A stretch of DNA of 64,000 nt from Streptomyces sp. NBC_01460 (GCF_036227405.1 NZ_CP109473.1:8494001-8558000); one strand, 5' to 3'; numbered from the stretch's first letter, positions 1 to 11,600 are shown. Program-made: numbers and translations. Notes: generated by a model from the sequence alone, not told the origin.

Positions 1-1082
1 CCTCCGGCTCCACCGGGCGCCCCAAGGGTGTGCCGGTCACCCACGCCAACACCGCGTACTACTTCTCCCTGCTCGACGAGCGGTACGACTTCGGTCCCGA
101 GGACGTCTTCTCGCAGACCTTCGACCTCAACTTCGACTGCGCCGTGTTCGACCTGTTCTGCGCCTGGGGCGCCGGAGCCACCGTCGTGCCGGTCCCGGCG
201 CGGGCGTACGCGCGCCTGCCCGAGTTCGTGGCGGAGCAGGGTGTGACCGTGTGGTTCTCCACACCCAGCGCGATCACCCTGGTGCGGCGCACCGGCGGAC
301 TCGCACCCGGTGCGCTGTCCTCGCTGCGCCGGAGCTTCTTCGCGGGGGAAGCGCTCAGCTGCCGGGACGCCGACGACTGGACGGTGGCGGCTCCCGGCAC
401 GGTGCTGGAGAACCTGTACGGGCCGACCGAGCTGACCGTCACCATCACCGCCCACCGCTGGGTGCCGGGGAGCCGGCACCTGCACGGCATGGTGCCGATC
501 GGGGCCGTGCACGACGGCCACCCGGTGCTGCTGCTGGACGACGCGGGCTCGCCGAGCACCACCGGCGAGGGCGAACTGTGCATCGCCGGACCACAGCTGA
601 CCCCCGGCTACCTCGACCCGGCCGACGACACCGGACGCTTCCTGGAGCGGGACGGCCTGCGCTACTACCGCACCGGGGACCGGGTCCGCCGCGCCGGAGG
701 CGACGCCTGGCTGTACCTCGGCCGCCAGGACGCCCAGGTCCAGGTGCACGGCATACGGATGGAACTGGCCGAGGTCGACGCAGCGGTGCGCGCGTGCCCC
801 GGCGTGGAGGACGCCGCGACCGTCGCCGTCCCCGTGGACGGCACGGTCGAGCTCGCCGTCTTCCACACCGGCGACCCGGTGCCGCCCGCCCGGCTCGCCC
901 GTCATCTGCGGGAACTGTTGCCGGCCGCGGTCGTCCCCCGGGCCTACCACCACCTGAGCGCGCTCCCGCTCAATCCCAACCGTAAGACCGACCGCAGGAA
1001 GCTCACCTCCCGCGCCACGACCCTGCGTGAGCAGTACGCCGGAGCCGGGAGCAGGACCGAAGGACGGCAGGAGTCGCAGTGA
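1..1082 (+). CDS. Aminoacyl-adenylating enzyme (VinM/DltA-like), 5'-truncated
   Basis: The gene enters from the left edge; the in-frame codons begin at base 3, inside the P-loop-like core SGSTGRPKG of the adenylate-forming (ANL) family. About 360 residues remain, covering the acceptor core, the YGPTELT motif, the YYRTGD hinge and the C-terminal NPNRKTDRRK segment, whose Lys is the expected catalytic lysine. The body resembles stand-alone amino-acid adenylation proteins (D-alanine ligase/NRPS A-domain branch). In vicenistatin-type pathways such an enzyme (VinM) places alanine on the free amino group of the carrier-bound beta-amino acid as a protecting group. That role here is inferred from the neighbours; the residue it activates cannot be read reliably. 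An AGGAG at 1069-1073 inside its 3' end serves the next gene, which overlaps it by 4 bases. Alternative: direct activation of the starter amino acid. Confidence 0.8.
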   Translation, partial: SGSTGRPKGVPVTHANTAYYFSLLDERYDFGPEDVFSQTFDLNFDCAVFDLFCAWGAGATVVPVPARAYARLPEFVAEQGVTVWFSTPSAITLVRRTGGLAPGALSSLRRSFFAGEALSCRDADDWTVAAPGTVLENLYGPTELTVTITAHRWVPGSRHLHGMVPIGAVHDGHPVLLLDDAGSPSTTGEGELCIAGPQLTPGYLDPADDTGRFLERDGLRYYRTGDRVRRAGGDAWLYLGRQDAQVQVHGIRMELAEVDAAVRACPGVEDAATVAVPVDGTVELAVFHTGDPVPPARLARHLRELLPAAVVPRAYHHLSALPLNPNRKTDRRKLTSRATTLREQYAGAGSRTEGRQESQ

Positions 1083-2605
1083 ACGGTCGACCGACAACAC
1101 AGGCCCGCACCGATGCCCGGGTGCACGACCTGCTCGACGAGGCCACCGCCGAGCACCCTGACGCGCCGGCGGTCGCCGACGGCATCGGGCGATGGACCTA
1201 CCAGGAGCTCACCGCCTGGAGCCACGCCGTCGACGCGTGGCTCCAGGCCCAGGGCGTCGGCCACGGTGACCGGGTCCTGGTGCAACTGGCCAGCACCCGC
1301 GAGCTGGTGGCGCTGCTGTACGGCACCGCGCGCCGCGGGGCCGTCCTCGTCCCCGTCAACACCGGTATGAAGGACTTTCACCTCGAGGCCGTCGTCGGGA
1401 ACGCGGAGCCGTCGCTGGTCATCGTCGCCGATCCCGCCGTCTCCCGTATCTCCGCGCTCGCCGATCCGGTCCCCGTCCTCGGTCTGGAAGAGGTGTGGCA
1501 GGCGGTCACCGACCTGCGCGACAAGGAGGCCCGGGGCGACGGCGCCCCCGTCCACAGCGACGACCTCGCCGTCCTCGTCTACACCTCCGGCTCCACGGCG
1601 GCCCCCAAGGCCGTCGTCTGCCCGCACGGCCGGATGGTCTTCGCGACCGAGGCCATCAACCTCGAACTCGGCTACCGACCCGACGACGTGGTCTTCTGCC
1701 GCTTCCCCATCTCGTGGGACTACGGCCTCTACAAGGTGCTGCTCACGGCGGCCGGCCGCAGCGAACTCGTGCTCGCCGACGGCGATTCCGACCTGGTGCT
1801 GCTGCGCCGCATCCGGGAGACCGGGGCCACCGTCGTCCCCGTCGTGCCGTCCCTGGCCACCATGATCTGCGCGCTGGCCGCACGCGAACCGCGGCAGGAC
1901 TCCACCGTCCGCATGTTCACCAACACCGGGGCCGCGCTGCCGAAGGCCACCGCCGACGGGCTCCGCGCGGCCTTCCCCGGATCCGAGGTGGTCATCCAGT
2001 TCGGCCAGACCGAGTGCAAGCGCGTCTCCGTCCTGCCGCCCGACCAGCAGGACGCCCGGCCCGAGTCGGTCGGCCGCCCGCTGCCCGGCACCAGGGCCTT
2101 CGCCGTGGACGTCGAGGGCAACCGGCTGCCGCCCCGGCAGACCGGGGAGATCGTCGTCGAGGGCCCCCATGTCATGCCCGGCTACTGGCGCGCGCCGGAG
2201 CAGACCGCACGCGCCTTCCGCCCCGCTCCCGACGGCGGACTGCGGCTGCACACCGGCGACTTCGGACACGTCGACGAGGACGGGTTCCTCTACTACGAGG
2301 GCCGGCGGGACGACATGTTCAAGCACAAGGGCGTTCGTATGAGCACCACCGAGATCGAGGCCGCGGCCGCGGACGTACCCGGTGTCCGCGCCGCCGCGGT
2401 CCTGCCGCCCGCCCCCGGCCGCGACCTCGCGGTGTTCGCCGAGGGCGACATCGACCCGCACGTGCTTCTCAGGGAGCTGTCCCTCCGGCTGGAGCCCGCC
2501 AAGGTGCCGGGCGTCAGCCGTGTCGTCGGCGAACTGCCGCTGACCGCGCACGGCAAGCACGACCGCAAGCAGCTCGTCAGCCTTCTGGAAGGAACCACGC
2601 CGTGA
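1079..2605 (+). CDS. ATP-dependent beta-amino acid:ACP ligase, VinN-like
   Basis: 508-residue class I adenylate-forming enzyme of full length. Motifs in order: YTSGSTAAPK (168-177), acceptor region with SWDYG around Asp214, QFGQTE, LHTGDFG, and a C-terminal Lys in AHGKHDRKQ. The Asp in the SWDYG segment sits about where beta-amino-acid-activating relatives such as VinN carry the acid that reads the beta-amino group; this alignment is by eye. The expected reaction is activation of 3-methylaspartate as the adenylate and transfer to a discrete acyl carrier protein, which is not in this window. The GTG start overlaps the upstream stop (GTGA) and has AGGAG five bases upstream. The stop in turn overlaps the decarboxylase start, so translation is probably coupled through the starter-unit operon. 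Confidence 0.85.
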   Translation: MNGRPTTQARTDARVHDLLDEATAEHPDAPAVADGIGRWTYQELTAWSHAVDAWLQAQGVGHGDRVLVQLASTRELVALLYGTARRGAVLVPVNTGMKDFHLEAVVGNAEPSLVIVADPAVSRISALADPVPVLGLEEVWQAVTDLRDKEARGDGAPVHSDDLAVLVYTSGSTAAPKAVVCPHGRMVFATEAINLELGYRPDDVVFCRFPISWDYGLYKVLLTAAGRSELVLADGDSDLVLLRRIRETGATVVPVVPSLATMICALAAREPRQDSTVRMFTNTGAALPKATADGLRAAFPGSEVVIQFGQTECKRVSVLPPDQQDARPESVGRPLPGTRAFAVDVEGNRLPPRQTGEIVVEGPHVMPGYWRAPEQTARAFRPAPDGGLRLHTGDFGHVDEDGFLYYEGRRDDMFKHKGVRMSTTEIEAAAADVPGVRAAAVLPPAPGRDLAVFAEGDIDPHVLLRELSLRLEPAKVPGVSRVVGELPLTAHGKHDRKQLVSLLEGTTP

Positions 2606-3840
2606 CCGGCACCACCGACCTCGCCCGGCGCTTCGGCACCCCCTCGTACGTCTACGACCTGGACCGGGTTGCGGCGGCGCGGGACGAACTGTTCGCCGCG
2701 CTGCCCGACGAGATCGCCGTGTACTACGCGGCCAAGGCCAACCCGCACCCCGAGATCCTGCGCGAGATGCGGGCGGGCGGCCCCCGCGTCTGCCACGCGG
2801 AGATCAGCTCCGTCGGGGAACTCGACGCCGTCCTGCGGGCCGGCTTCCAGGGCACCGAGATCCTGTACACCGGCCCCGGCAAGACGGCCGAGGAGCTGGC
2901 CGAGGCCATGACCCGGGGCGTGCGGACCTTCTCCGTGGAGTCGCCCGGCGATCTGCGGCACGTCGGTGAGGCCGCCGTCCGGCTCGGCATCACCGCCGAC
3001 TGCCTGATCCGGGTCAACAACGCCACGGGAGCCGCGGCCACCAGCATCCGTATGACCGGGGTGCCCTCGCAGTTCGGGTTCGACGGCGAGACCCTGCCCG
3101 GCCTCGCCGCCGAACTGCGGGACGTACCCGGCACCAACCTGGCGGGACTGCACTTCTTCCCGCTGAGCAACGCCAAGGACGAGGCGAGCCTCATCGCCGA
3201 GTTCCTGCACACCATCGCCACCGCCGCCGCCCTCCAGCGGGAACTGGGCGTCACCTTCCGCATCGTCGACCTCGGCGGCGGCTTCGCCGCACCGTACGCG
3301 GTCCAGGGACGGCGGCCTGTCTACGGCGAACTGCGCGACGCCCTGGCCACGTCGCTCGACGAGCACTTCCCCGGCTGGCGGGACGGCGCCCCGCGCATCG
3401 CCTGCGAGTCGGGACGGTACCTGGTCTCCGACAGCGGCACCCTGCTCACCTCCGTCGTCAACGTCAAGGACAGCCGTGGCACCCGCTACGTCGTCCTGGA
3501 CGCGGGCATCAACACCTTCGGCGGCATGTCCGGTCTCGGCCGCATCCTGCCGGTCTCCGTCGAACCGCACGAGTCCGTCGGCACGGACGGCGTGCCGGCC
3601 CACCTCGCCGGACCGCTGTGCACGCCCGGCGACCTGCTCGGACGGCAGGTTCCGCTGTCCGACCCGGCCCCCGGCGACCTGCTGACCGTCCCCAACGCCG
3701 GGTCGTACGGGCCCACCGCCAGCCTCCTGATGTTCCTCGGCAGGCCCGCCCCCGCGGAGATCGTCGTCCGCGGCGAGGAACTCGTCTCCGTCTCCCGCAT
3801 CGAACACACCCGAACCTACGAACACGGACAGGCCCTGTGA
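2602..3840 (+). CDS. PLP-dependent decarboxylase, fold III (VinO-like)
   Basis: 412 residues, in the diaminopimelate/ornithine decarboxylase family. Visible family features: Lys45 in YYAAKANPHP (PLP Schiff base), His184 in GLHFFPLS, glycine-rich DLGGGF (223-228, phosphate binding), CESGRYLV (Glu269) and the substrate-loop Cys340 in GPLCTPGD. In this context it should decarboxylate carrier-bound 3-methylaspartate to the 3-aminoisobutyryl starter, as VinO does in vicenistatin. A role in amino-acid catabolism is unlikely because the gene is locked between the ligase and glutamate mutase genes with 4-base (GTGA) and 1-base (TGATG) overlaps. The GTG start at 2602 is chosen because it overlaps the ligase stop. 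The open frame extends far upstream of it, but only in shadow of the ligase gene. Confidence 0.86.
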   Translation: MTGTTDLARRFGTPSYVYDLDRVAAARDELFAALPDEIAVYYAAKANPHPEILREMRAGGPRVCHAEISSVGELDAVLRAGFQGTEILYTGPGKTAEELAEAMTRGVRTFSVESPGDLRHVGEAAVRLGITADCLIRVNNATGAAATSIRMTGVPSQFGFDGETLPGLAAELRDVPGTNLAGLHFFPLSNAKDEASLIAEFLHTIATAAALQRELGVTFRIVDLGGGFAAPYAVQGRRPVYGELRDALATSLDEHFPGWRDGAPRIACESGRYLVSDSGTLLTSVVNVKDSRGTRYVVLDAGINTFGGMSGLGRILPVSVEPHESVGTDGVPAHLAGPLCTPGDLLGRQVPLSDPAPGDLLTVPNAGSYGPTASLLMFLGRPAPAEIVVRGEELVSVSRIEHTRTYEHGQAL

Positions 3841-4289
3841 TGAGCAACCGCCTCACCCCCACCCCCGGCGAGCAGCCCGTGCTCGTGGCGGGCGGCATCT
3901 CCGACTCGCACACCTGGAACCTGGTCTACCTCCAGCTCCTCATCGAGGAACACGGCCACCGTGTGGTCAACCTCGGCCCCTGCGTGCCCGAGGACCTGCT
4001 GATGGGCGCGGCCCTGGCACAGGACCCCGCGCTCATCGTGATCAGCAGCGTCAACGGGCACGGTTACCACGACGGCATGCGCACGGTCACCCGGATGCGC
4101 GAACACCCCGGCCTCACCGCCGTGCCCGCCGTCATCGGCGGCAAGCTCGGGGTCGCCGGACCCTGCGGTGAGAAGGAGTCGGCCGCGCTGCGTGCCGCCG
4201 GCTACGACGCGGTGTTCGACGACACCTCCGAAGGCGTCGCCACCTTCCGGCGGATGCTCGACGCGCTGCCCCAGCGGGCCCTGGTGTGA
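3840..4289 (+). CDS. Glutamate mutase small subunit, B12-binding
   Basis: 149 residues, about the usual length of the sigma/S component of glutamate (methylaspartate) mutase. It is one Rossmann-like cobalamin-binding domain. SDSHTWN at 21-27 holds the expected cobalt-ligating His24, and GGKLG lies near residues 100-104. With the downstream large subunit it should convert L-glutamate to threo-3-methylaspartate using adenosylcobalamin, supplying the starter pathway. The textbook motif is DxHxxG, whereas here the last position is Asn. I believe DSHTWN is common in antibiotic-cluster members, but I cannot verify this. The ATG at 3840 shares one base with the decarboxylase stop, and the stop overlaps the GTG of the large subunit. 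Confidence 0.88.
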   Translation: MSNRLTPTPGEQPVLVAGGISDSHTWNLVYLQLLIEEHGHRVVNLGPCVPEDLLMGAALAQDPALIVISSVNGHGYHDGMRTVTRMREHPGLTAVPAVIGGKLGVAGPCGEKESAALRAAGYDAVFDDTSEGVATFRRMLDALPQRALV

Positions 4290-5575
4290 CCGGTGCCGGG
4301 TTCGGAGGGTTCGTGCGCCGGGCCCACGACGCCGGCCGGCTGGTGGTGCAGCCCCGGATGGGGATGAGCAGCCCGCAGCGCATGCGGGCGGGGCTGCTCG
4401 CCACCCGGGACGCCGACGCGACGACCGTCGGGACCCTCACCCTGGACAGCTACACCCGGGTCGGTGACCTGGAGTCCGCTCAGCTCGCCGTCCTCGAGGG
4501 AGCCGACCTCAACGGCTATCCGCTGGTGAGTCACGAGACGGCCACCACCCGCCGGGTCCTCGACCGGATCCACGGCCCGGGGTTCCCGGTGCAGGTGCGG
4601 CACGGTTCGGCAGCGCCCCAGCACATCTTCCGGGCGCTGTTGTCCGTGGGGCTCGACGCCTCGGAGGGCGGGCCCGTCTCCTACTGCCTCCCCTACGGCA
4701 GGGTTCCTCTGCGGGAGTCCGTCGCCCACTGGACGGAATCCTGCGAACTGCTCGCCGCGCTCCGCGCGACCGGCACCGAACCGCACCTGGAGACCTTCGG
4801 GGGGTGTCTGCTCGGCCAGCTCTGCCCGCCCGGCCTGCTGGTGGCGGTCAGCGTGCTCGAGGCGCTGTTCTTCCGCCGGCACGGAATCCGGAGCATTTCG
4901 GTGAGTTACGCCCAGCAGACGAATCGGCGTCAGGACTCCGAAGCGGTCGCCGCGTTGCGCAGTCTGTGCGCGCGGTTCCTCGCGGACACCGAATGGCACG
5001 TGGTCGTCTATGCCTACATGGGATTGTTCCCGGAAACCGAGTACGGCGCCCGTCGACTGCTCGCGCAGGCCGCCGAACTGGCGGTCGAGAGCGGTTCCGA
5101 GCGCCTCATCGTGAAAACCGTCGCGGAATCCCGGCGCATCCCGTCGGTGGCCGAGAACGTGGCCGCACTGGAGTACGCCGCCGTGGTCGCCGCGCGCACC
5201 GAGCCGGACCCTTTGGAGGGCGTCGGGACAGAGACGTACGCCGAGGCGTACGCGCTGGTCGACGGGGTGCTGAACATGGACGACGACCTCGGCACCGCAC
5301 TGCTGAAGGCGTTCGCCGAGGGCCGGCTGGACGTGCCCTACTGCCTGCATCCGGACAACGCCGGACTGAGCCGGAGTTACATCGCCGAGGACGGCCGGCT
5401 GCGCTGGTCGGACGTGGGAAAGATGCCGCTGGCCGGCGTCACCGACGCCCGTCCGGCCCACACGGTCACCTCGACGGAACTGCTGGATTCCCTGTCCTTC
5501 GTCCGGCGTTCGTTCGACCGCAACGCCCCCGCGCAGGCGGGTGATTCGCCCGGCCCGGCCCCTAGGGGTGCCTAA
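4286..5575 (+). CDS. Glutamate mutase large (epsilon/E) subunit
   Basis: 429 residues, somewhat shorter than the roughly 480-residue clostridial enzyme. This is the TIM-barrel catalytic subunit. The VQVRHG segment with Arg105 matches the substrate-carboxylate arginine region of GlmE, followed by [11 protein letters not shown] (127-137) typical of the family. With the small subunit it performs the radical carbon-skeleton rearrangement of glutamate to 3-methylaspartate. The GTG start overlaps the previous stop (GTGA). Codons between about 4880 and 5110 are slightly richer in A/T third positions than in the PKS genes. The last ~15 residues are a Pro/Gly-rich tail, and its coding sequence contains a perfect CCCCTAGGGG palindrome just ahead of PKS1. 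Confidence 0.88.
   Translation: MTGAGFGGFVRRAHDAGRLVVQPRMGMSSPQRMRAGLLATRDADATTVGTLTLDSYTRVGDLESAQLAVLEGADLNGYPLVSHETATTRRVLDRIHGPGFPVQVRHGSAAPQHIFRALLSVGLDASEGGPVSYCLPYGRVPLRESVAHWTESCELLAALRATGTEPHLETFGGCLLGQLCPPGLLVAVSVLEALFFRRHGIRSISVSYAQQTNRRQDSEAVAALRSLCARFLADTEWHVVVYAYMGLFPETEYGARRLLAQAAELAVESGSERLIVKTVAESRRIPSVAENVAALEYAAVVAARTEPDPLEGVGTETYAEAYALVDGVLNMDDDLGTALLKAFAEGRLDVPYCLHPDNAGLSRSYIAEDGRLRWSDVGKMPLAGVTDARPAHTVTSTELLDSLSFVRRSFDRNAPAQAGDSPGPAPRGA
5559..5568. promoter_or_regulatory. CCCCTAGGGG palindrome upstream of PKS1
   Basis: Perfect 10-base palindrome in the last codons of the glutamate mutase gene, 60 bases before the PKS1 start, followed at once by an imperfect partner (CCTAAGGG). 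Half-site resembles the CTAGGG half-sites reported for LAL regulators such as PimM and the GTAGGGG/CCCCTAC pair upstream of PKS3. Operator role is speculative. Confidence 0.25.
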
Positions 5576-5628
5576 GGGTGTGGCCTTTCCGGGGTCGTCA
5601 TTACGGTGAGAAAAAAAGGTGGGAAACG

Positions 5629-8600
5629 GTGTCGGTCGAAAGTGGAGATGCGTGGATGAACGGGCCCGGATCCGAATCAGCCCTGGCGCGACTGCTCGCC
5701 GAGGCCGCACCGACGCAGCACCGCAGGCTGGTGACGGATCTGGTGCGCACCGCCGTGACCGAGGCGGTCGATGCGGCCCGGCCGGGCACCTCGCAGACCC
5801 TGGACCCCTCCGCACCGCTGGCGGACCAGGGACTCGACTCGCTCGCGGCGGTGGACCTGCACCGGAGGCTGACCGAGCGGACGGGCCTCGACCTGCCGGT
5901 CGGCCTCGCCTACGACTGCCCCACCGTGCGGGACCTGGCCGACCGGCTGCTGGCGGGGAACCGGGCCGCGGACGACGCTCCGCCGGAGCCGGCCGGTGAC
6001 GGCCCCGCCGACGAGCCCGTGGCGATCGTCGGCATCGGCTGCCGCTTCCCCGGCGGCATCGAGACGCCGGCCGACCTGTGGCGTCTGCTCGCCGACGGCG
6101 GCGAGGTGCTCTCGGGCTTCCCCCAGGACCGTGGCTGGGACCTGAAGCAGCTCTTCGACGAGGACCCGGACGTCCCCGGCAGCTCCTACGCCCGCACCGG
6201 CGGGTTCCTGGACACGGCCACCGAGTTCGATGCCGAGTTCTTCGGCATCAGCCCGCGTGAGTCGCTGGCCATGGACCCCCAGCAGCGGCTGGTACTGGAG
6301 ACCTCCTGGCTGGCCCTGGAGGACGCCGGCATCGACCCCACCACGCTGCGACGCACCGCGGCCGGCATGTTCTTCGGGGCCGAGGTGCAGGAGTACGGTC
6401 CGCGTCTGCACGACGCGCCGGACGGACTCGACGCCCACCTGCTGGCAGGCAACGCCTCCAGCGTCATCTCCGGCCGGGTGGCCTACGTGCTGGGCACCGA
6501 GGGACCGGCGGTCACCGTCGACACCGCCTGCTCCGCCTCCCTGGTCGCCGTCCACCTGGCATGCCGCTCGCTGCTGCAGGGCGAGTCGTCGCTGGCGCTG
6601 GCCGGCGGGGTGGCCGTGATGGGCGGGCCGGGCGTCTTCACCGCCTTCAGCAGGCAGCGGGGGCTGTCCGCGGACGGCCGCTGCAAGGCGTTCTCCGCCG
6701 CCGCGGACGGCACGGGCTTCGCGGAGGGCGTCGGCGTCCTCGTCCTGGAGCGGCTCTCCGAGGCCCGCCGCAACGGCCATCAGGTGCTCGCCGTCGTCCG
6801 GTCCTCCGCCGTCAACCAGGACGGTGCCTCCAACGGGCTCACCGCTCCCAGCGGAACGGCGCAGCAGAAGCTGATCCGCCGGGCGCTGGCCGTCGCCGGG
6901 CTCGGTCCCGCCGACGTCGACGTGGTGGAGGCGCACGGAACGGGCACCCGCCTCGGCGACCCCATCGAGGCGACCGCGCTCCTGGCCACCTACGGGCAGG
7001 GCCGCCCCGCCGGGGCACCTCTGCTGCTCGGCTCGGTCAAGTCCAACCTGGGTCACACCCAGGCCGCCGCGGGTGTGGCCGGCGTGATCAAGGCCGTCCT
7101 CGCCATGCGTCACGGTCAGGTGCCCGCGACCCTGCACGTCGACGCCCCCACCCCGCACGCCGACTGGGCGTCCGGCAGCGTGGAACTCGTCACCGAGCCG
7201 AGGCCCTGGCCGCGGACCGGCCGCCCCCGCCGGGCGGGCGTCTCCTCCTTCGGGGTCAGCGGCACCAACGCACACGTCATCCTGGAACAGCCGGACGCGG
7301 GGGACCGGGCCGAGGACGCGGACGGTGTCCGGGACCCGGACACGGAGGCAGCGCGCACCACCCCCGGGAGGGAGGCCACCCACGCCCCCGGAGCCGCCAC
7401 GGTCCCGCTCGTCTTCCCGCTGTCCGCCCGCGGTGAAGCCGCCCTGCGGGCCCGCGCGGCCGACCTGCTGTCCCTCGCCGACGCCACGGAACCGGCCGAC
7501 CTCGCCCACGCCCTGGCCACCACCCGGGCGGCCCTGCCCGACCGGGCCGTCCTCGTCGCCGCCGACCGGGCCGAGCTGCGGGAGGCGCTCACCGGCGTGG
7601 CCTCGGGCAGCACCCCCGCCACCGGGCGGGCGGGCGGCGAACTCGGCTTCCTGTTCACCGGGCAGGGCAGTCAGCGCCCCGGCATGGGCCGCGAACTCGC
7701 CGCCGCGTACCCCGCGTTCGCCGACGCACTCGACGACGTCTGCGCCCACTTCGACCTCCAGCTCCCCCAGCCCCTCAAGAGCGTCCTGTTCGCCGCGCCG
7801 GGCACACCCGACGCGGAACTGCTGCACCGCACCGAGTACGCGCAGCCGGCTCTGTTCGCCGTCGAAGTCGCCCTCCACCGCCTGCTGGAGAGCTGGGGGA
7901 TGCGCCCCGACCACCTGGCCGGGCACTCCGTCGGCGAGATCGCCGCCGCGCACGTCGCCGGGGTTCTCACTCTGCAGGACGCCACGATCCTCGTGGCCGC
8001 CCGCGGCCGGCTCATGCAGGCGCTGCCCGAGGGCGGTGCCATGGTTGCGGTCCGCGCCGGTGAGAGCGACGTCGCGCCGCTGCTCACCGAGCACACCGGC
8101 ATCGCCGCCGTGAACGGCCCCGCCTCCGTCGTGATCTCCGGTGACCTGGACGACGTGGAGCGCGTCGCCGGCGAACTCTCCGCCCGCGGGCACGACACCA
8201 AGCGCCTGCGCGTCAGCCACGCCTTCCACTCACCGCTGATGGAACCGATGCTGGCCGAGTTCCGCCGGGTCGCACACGTGCTGGACTACGCCGAACCCAC
8301 CGTGCCGATCGTGTCCACCGTGACGGGCGGCCCCGTCGGCCGTGAACTGTGCGACCCCGAGTACTGGGTGGAACACGTCCGCGCCAGGGTCCGCTTCCAC
8401 GACGCCGTGCGGTGGCTCGCCGACGCCGGCGTCCGGACGTTCCTGGAGATCGGCCCCGACGCGGTGCTGACCGCCATGGGACCGGACTGCACGGACGCGC
8501 CCGGCACCGCCTTCCTGCCGGTGCTGCGGCGTGGGCGGCCCGAGGCCCGCGAGGCCGTCAGCGCGCTCGCCACGGCCCACGCCCGAGGCGTCCCCGTCGA

Positions 8601-11600
8601 CTGGGCACGGCACCACGCCGGCCAGGACGCCCGCCGCGTCGAGCTGCCCGGCTACCCCTTCCAGCGGCGCCGCTTCTGGCTGGAACCCGGCACCTCCGCC
8701 GACGCGTCCGGCCTAGGGCAGATCGCGGCCGGACACCCGCTGCTGGCGGCCGTGGTCGCGGTCGGCGCGGAGGGCGTCGTCCTGACCGGGCGCCTCTCCA
8801 CCCGTACCCACCCCTGGCTCGCGGACCATGTGATCGCGGGCCGCGTGCTGATGCCGGGGACCGCCTTCGTCGAACTCGCCCTGCGGGCCGGCGACCACGT
8901 CGGCGCCACCGACCTGGAGGAACTCACCCTCGGCTCCCCGCTGGTGCTCGCCCCGGACGAGGATGTCGCCGTCCAGGTGGCCGTCGGGGAACCCGACGAC
9001 ACCGGTCGCCGTACCGTCACCGTCCACTCGCGCGCCGACGAGGACGCGCCCTGGACCCGGCACGCGGCCGGGGTGCTCACCGACACCGCCCCGCCGGCCG
9101 CCCGCACCGAGCCGGGCGCATGGCCGCCGCCGGACGCCGAACCCCTGGACACCACGGAGGTCTACGCGGACCTCGCCGGCCAGGGCTACGCCTACGGCCC
9201 CGTCTTCCAGGGCCTGCGCGCCGCCTGGCGGCACGGCGAGCACGTCCTCGCCGAGGTCGCCCTGCCCGAGGACGCCACCGCCGACGCCGCGCGCTTCGGG
9301 CTCCACCCCGCGCTGCTGGACGCCGCGCTGCACGCCGCCGACCTCGACGCCCCGCCGCGCGGAGAGGTGCTCCTGCCGTTCGCCTGGACCGGTGTCCGCC
9401 TGCACACCACCGGCGCCTCGGCCCTGCGCGTACGGATCACCCGTGGCGACGGGGACACCATCGGTCTGCACCTCGCGGACACCGCTGGCGCCCCCGTCGC
9501 CGACATCGAGGCCATGACCTCCCTGCCCGTACCGGACGACGACGTCCTGTACTCCGTGCGCTGGTCGTCGTACCCCAGGCCGCTGACCACCGCGCCCCTG
9601 CGCACCGCCGTCCTCGACGGCGTCCCCCGCCCGGAAGGACCGCCGCACGCCGATCCCGCCGAGGACCCCCTCGCCCGTGCCGTGGGCGCGCTGCTCGCCG
9701 CCCCCGCGCCGGACGCCGTGGTGTACCGCCCGGCCGGCCCGGCGGGCCCCGACGCCGCCGACGCGCGCGCCCACGTCCTGGGCACCCTGCGCCTGCTGCA
9801 GAGCTGGCAGTCGGACGAACGGGCGGCCGGCACCCGCCTCGTCCTCGTCACCGGACCAGGCAGCCCCGCCCACGCCGCGGTACGCGGCCTGGTCCGCTCG
9901 GCACAGGCCGAGAACCCCGGCCGCTACGTCCTCGTCGAGCACGACGGCCTGCCCTCCGAGGCCGAGCTGCGCCAGGTGCTCGCCACCGGGGAACCCGAAA
10001 TCTCCCTCGCCGAAGGCCGGTTCGCCGTGCCGCGGCTGACCGCCGAAGCGACCACCGCACCCCGGCCGGCCGCCGACTGGGGCACGGTCCTGATCACCGG
10101 CGGCACCGGTGGGATCGGAGCCCTGCTCGCCCGCCACCTGGTGCGCGCCCACGGCGTGCGCCGGCTGGTCCTCGCCGGCCGCCGGGGGCACGCTCCCGAA
10201 CTGCACGCCGAGCTGACCGGGCTGGGCGCCGACGTGACCGTCGCCGCCTGCGACGTCGGCGACCGGGAGGCGCTGCGCGACCTGCTTGCCCGGCACCCGG
10301 TCGACTCCGTCGTCCACGCCGCGGGCACCGTGCGCGACGGCATCGTCGAGAGCCTCACCGAGGACATGATCGACGAGGTCTTCCACGCCAAGGCCGCCGG
10401 CGCCTGGCACCTGCACGAACTCACCCTCGACCGGAACCTGTCCCACTTCGTGCTGTTCTCCTCGCTCGCCGCCGTCCTCGACGGACCGGGCCAGGGCAAC
10501 TACGCCGCCGCCAACGCCTATCTGGACGCCCTCGCCGCACACCGGGAGGCGCACGGACTGCCCGCCACGGCCCTCGCCTGGAGCCTGTGGGCGACCGGCA
10601 CCGGTATGGGCGCCTCGCTGGACGCCGCCGCCCTGGAACGAGTGGCCGCGTACGGCGTCCCCGGGCTGTCCGCCGAGCACTCCCTGCGGCTCTTCGATGC
10701 CGCCGTCCGTTCCGGCAGCCCCCACCTCGTCCCCGTGGAGATCGACGCCGCCGCCGTACGCCGCCGCCCCGACGGCCCTCCGCCGCTGCTCAGTGCTCTC
10801 GTCCGTCCCGTCACCCGCCGGGCCGCCGCCCACACGGCGCCCCACCAGGAGCGCGGGGCGGCGCAACTGCCCGCCGCCGACCGGGAACGCGCCCTGCTGG
10901 ACCTGGTCCGCACCGAGGTGGCCGCGGTCCTGCGTCACGACTCCCCGTCCGCCATCGACCCCGGGCGGGCCTTCACCGAGCTGGGCTTCGACTCCCTGGC
11001 GGCCGTCGAACTGCGCAACCGGCTCAACACCGTCACCGGACTGCGTCTGCCCGCCACCCTCGTCTTCGACCACCCCACCTCGCACGCTCTCGCCCAGCAC
11101 ATCCGGGACGCCCTGTTCGGCGCCTCGCGGCCGGCCGGCGAGCCCGCCGCCGGACCGCGCCCCGCCGACGGCGACGACCCCGTCGTCATCGTCGGCATGG
11201 GCTGCCGCTACCCCGGCGGCGTCCGCTCCCCGGAGGACCTGTGGCGGCTGGTCGCCGAAGGCGTCGACACGGTCGGGGACTTCCCCTCCGACCGTGGCTG
11301 GGACACCGACAGCCTGTACGATCCCGAGCCCGGCACCCCCGGCCGCACCTACACCCGCGAGGGCGCCTTCCTCTACGACGCGGCCGACTTCGACCCCGGC
11401 TTCTTCGGCATCGGCCCGCGCGAGGCCACCGCCATGGACCCGCAGCAGCGCCTGCTCCTCGAGGTCTCCTGGGAGGCCCTGGAGCGCTCCGCCATCGACC
11501 CGGCGGCTCTGCGCGGCTCACGCACCGGCGTGTTCGCGGGCGTCATGTACCACGACTACGGGACCTGGCTGACCGAGGTCCCCGACGACCTCGCCGCCTA

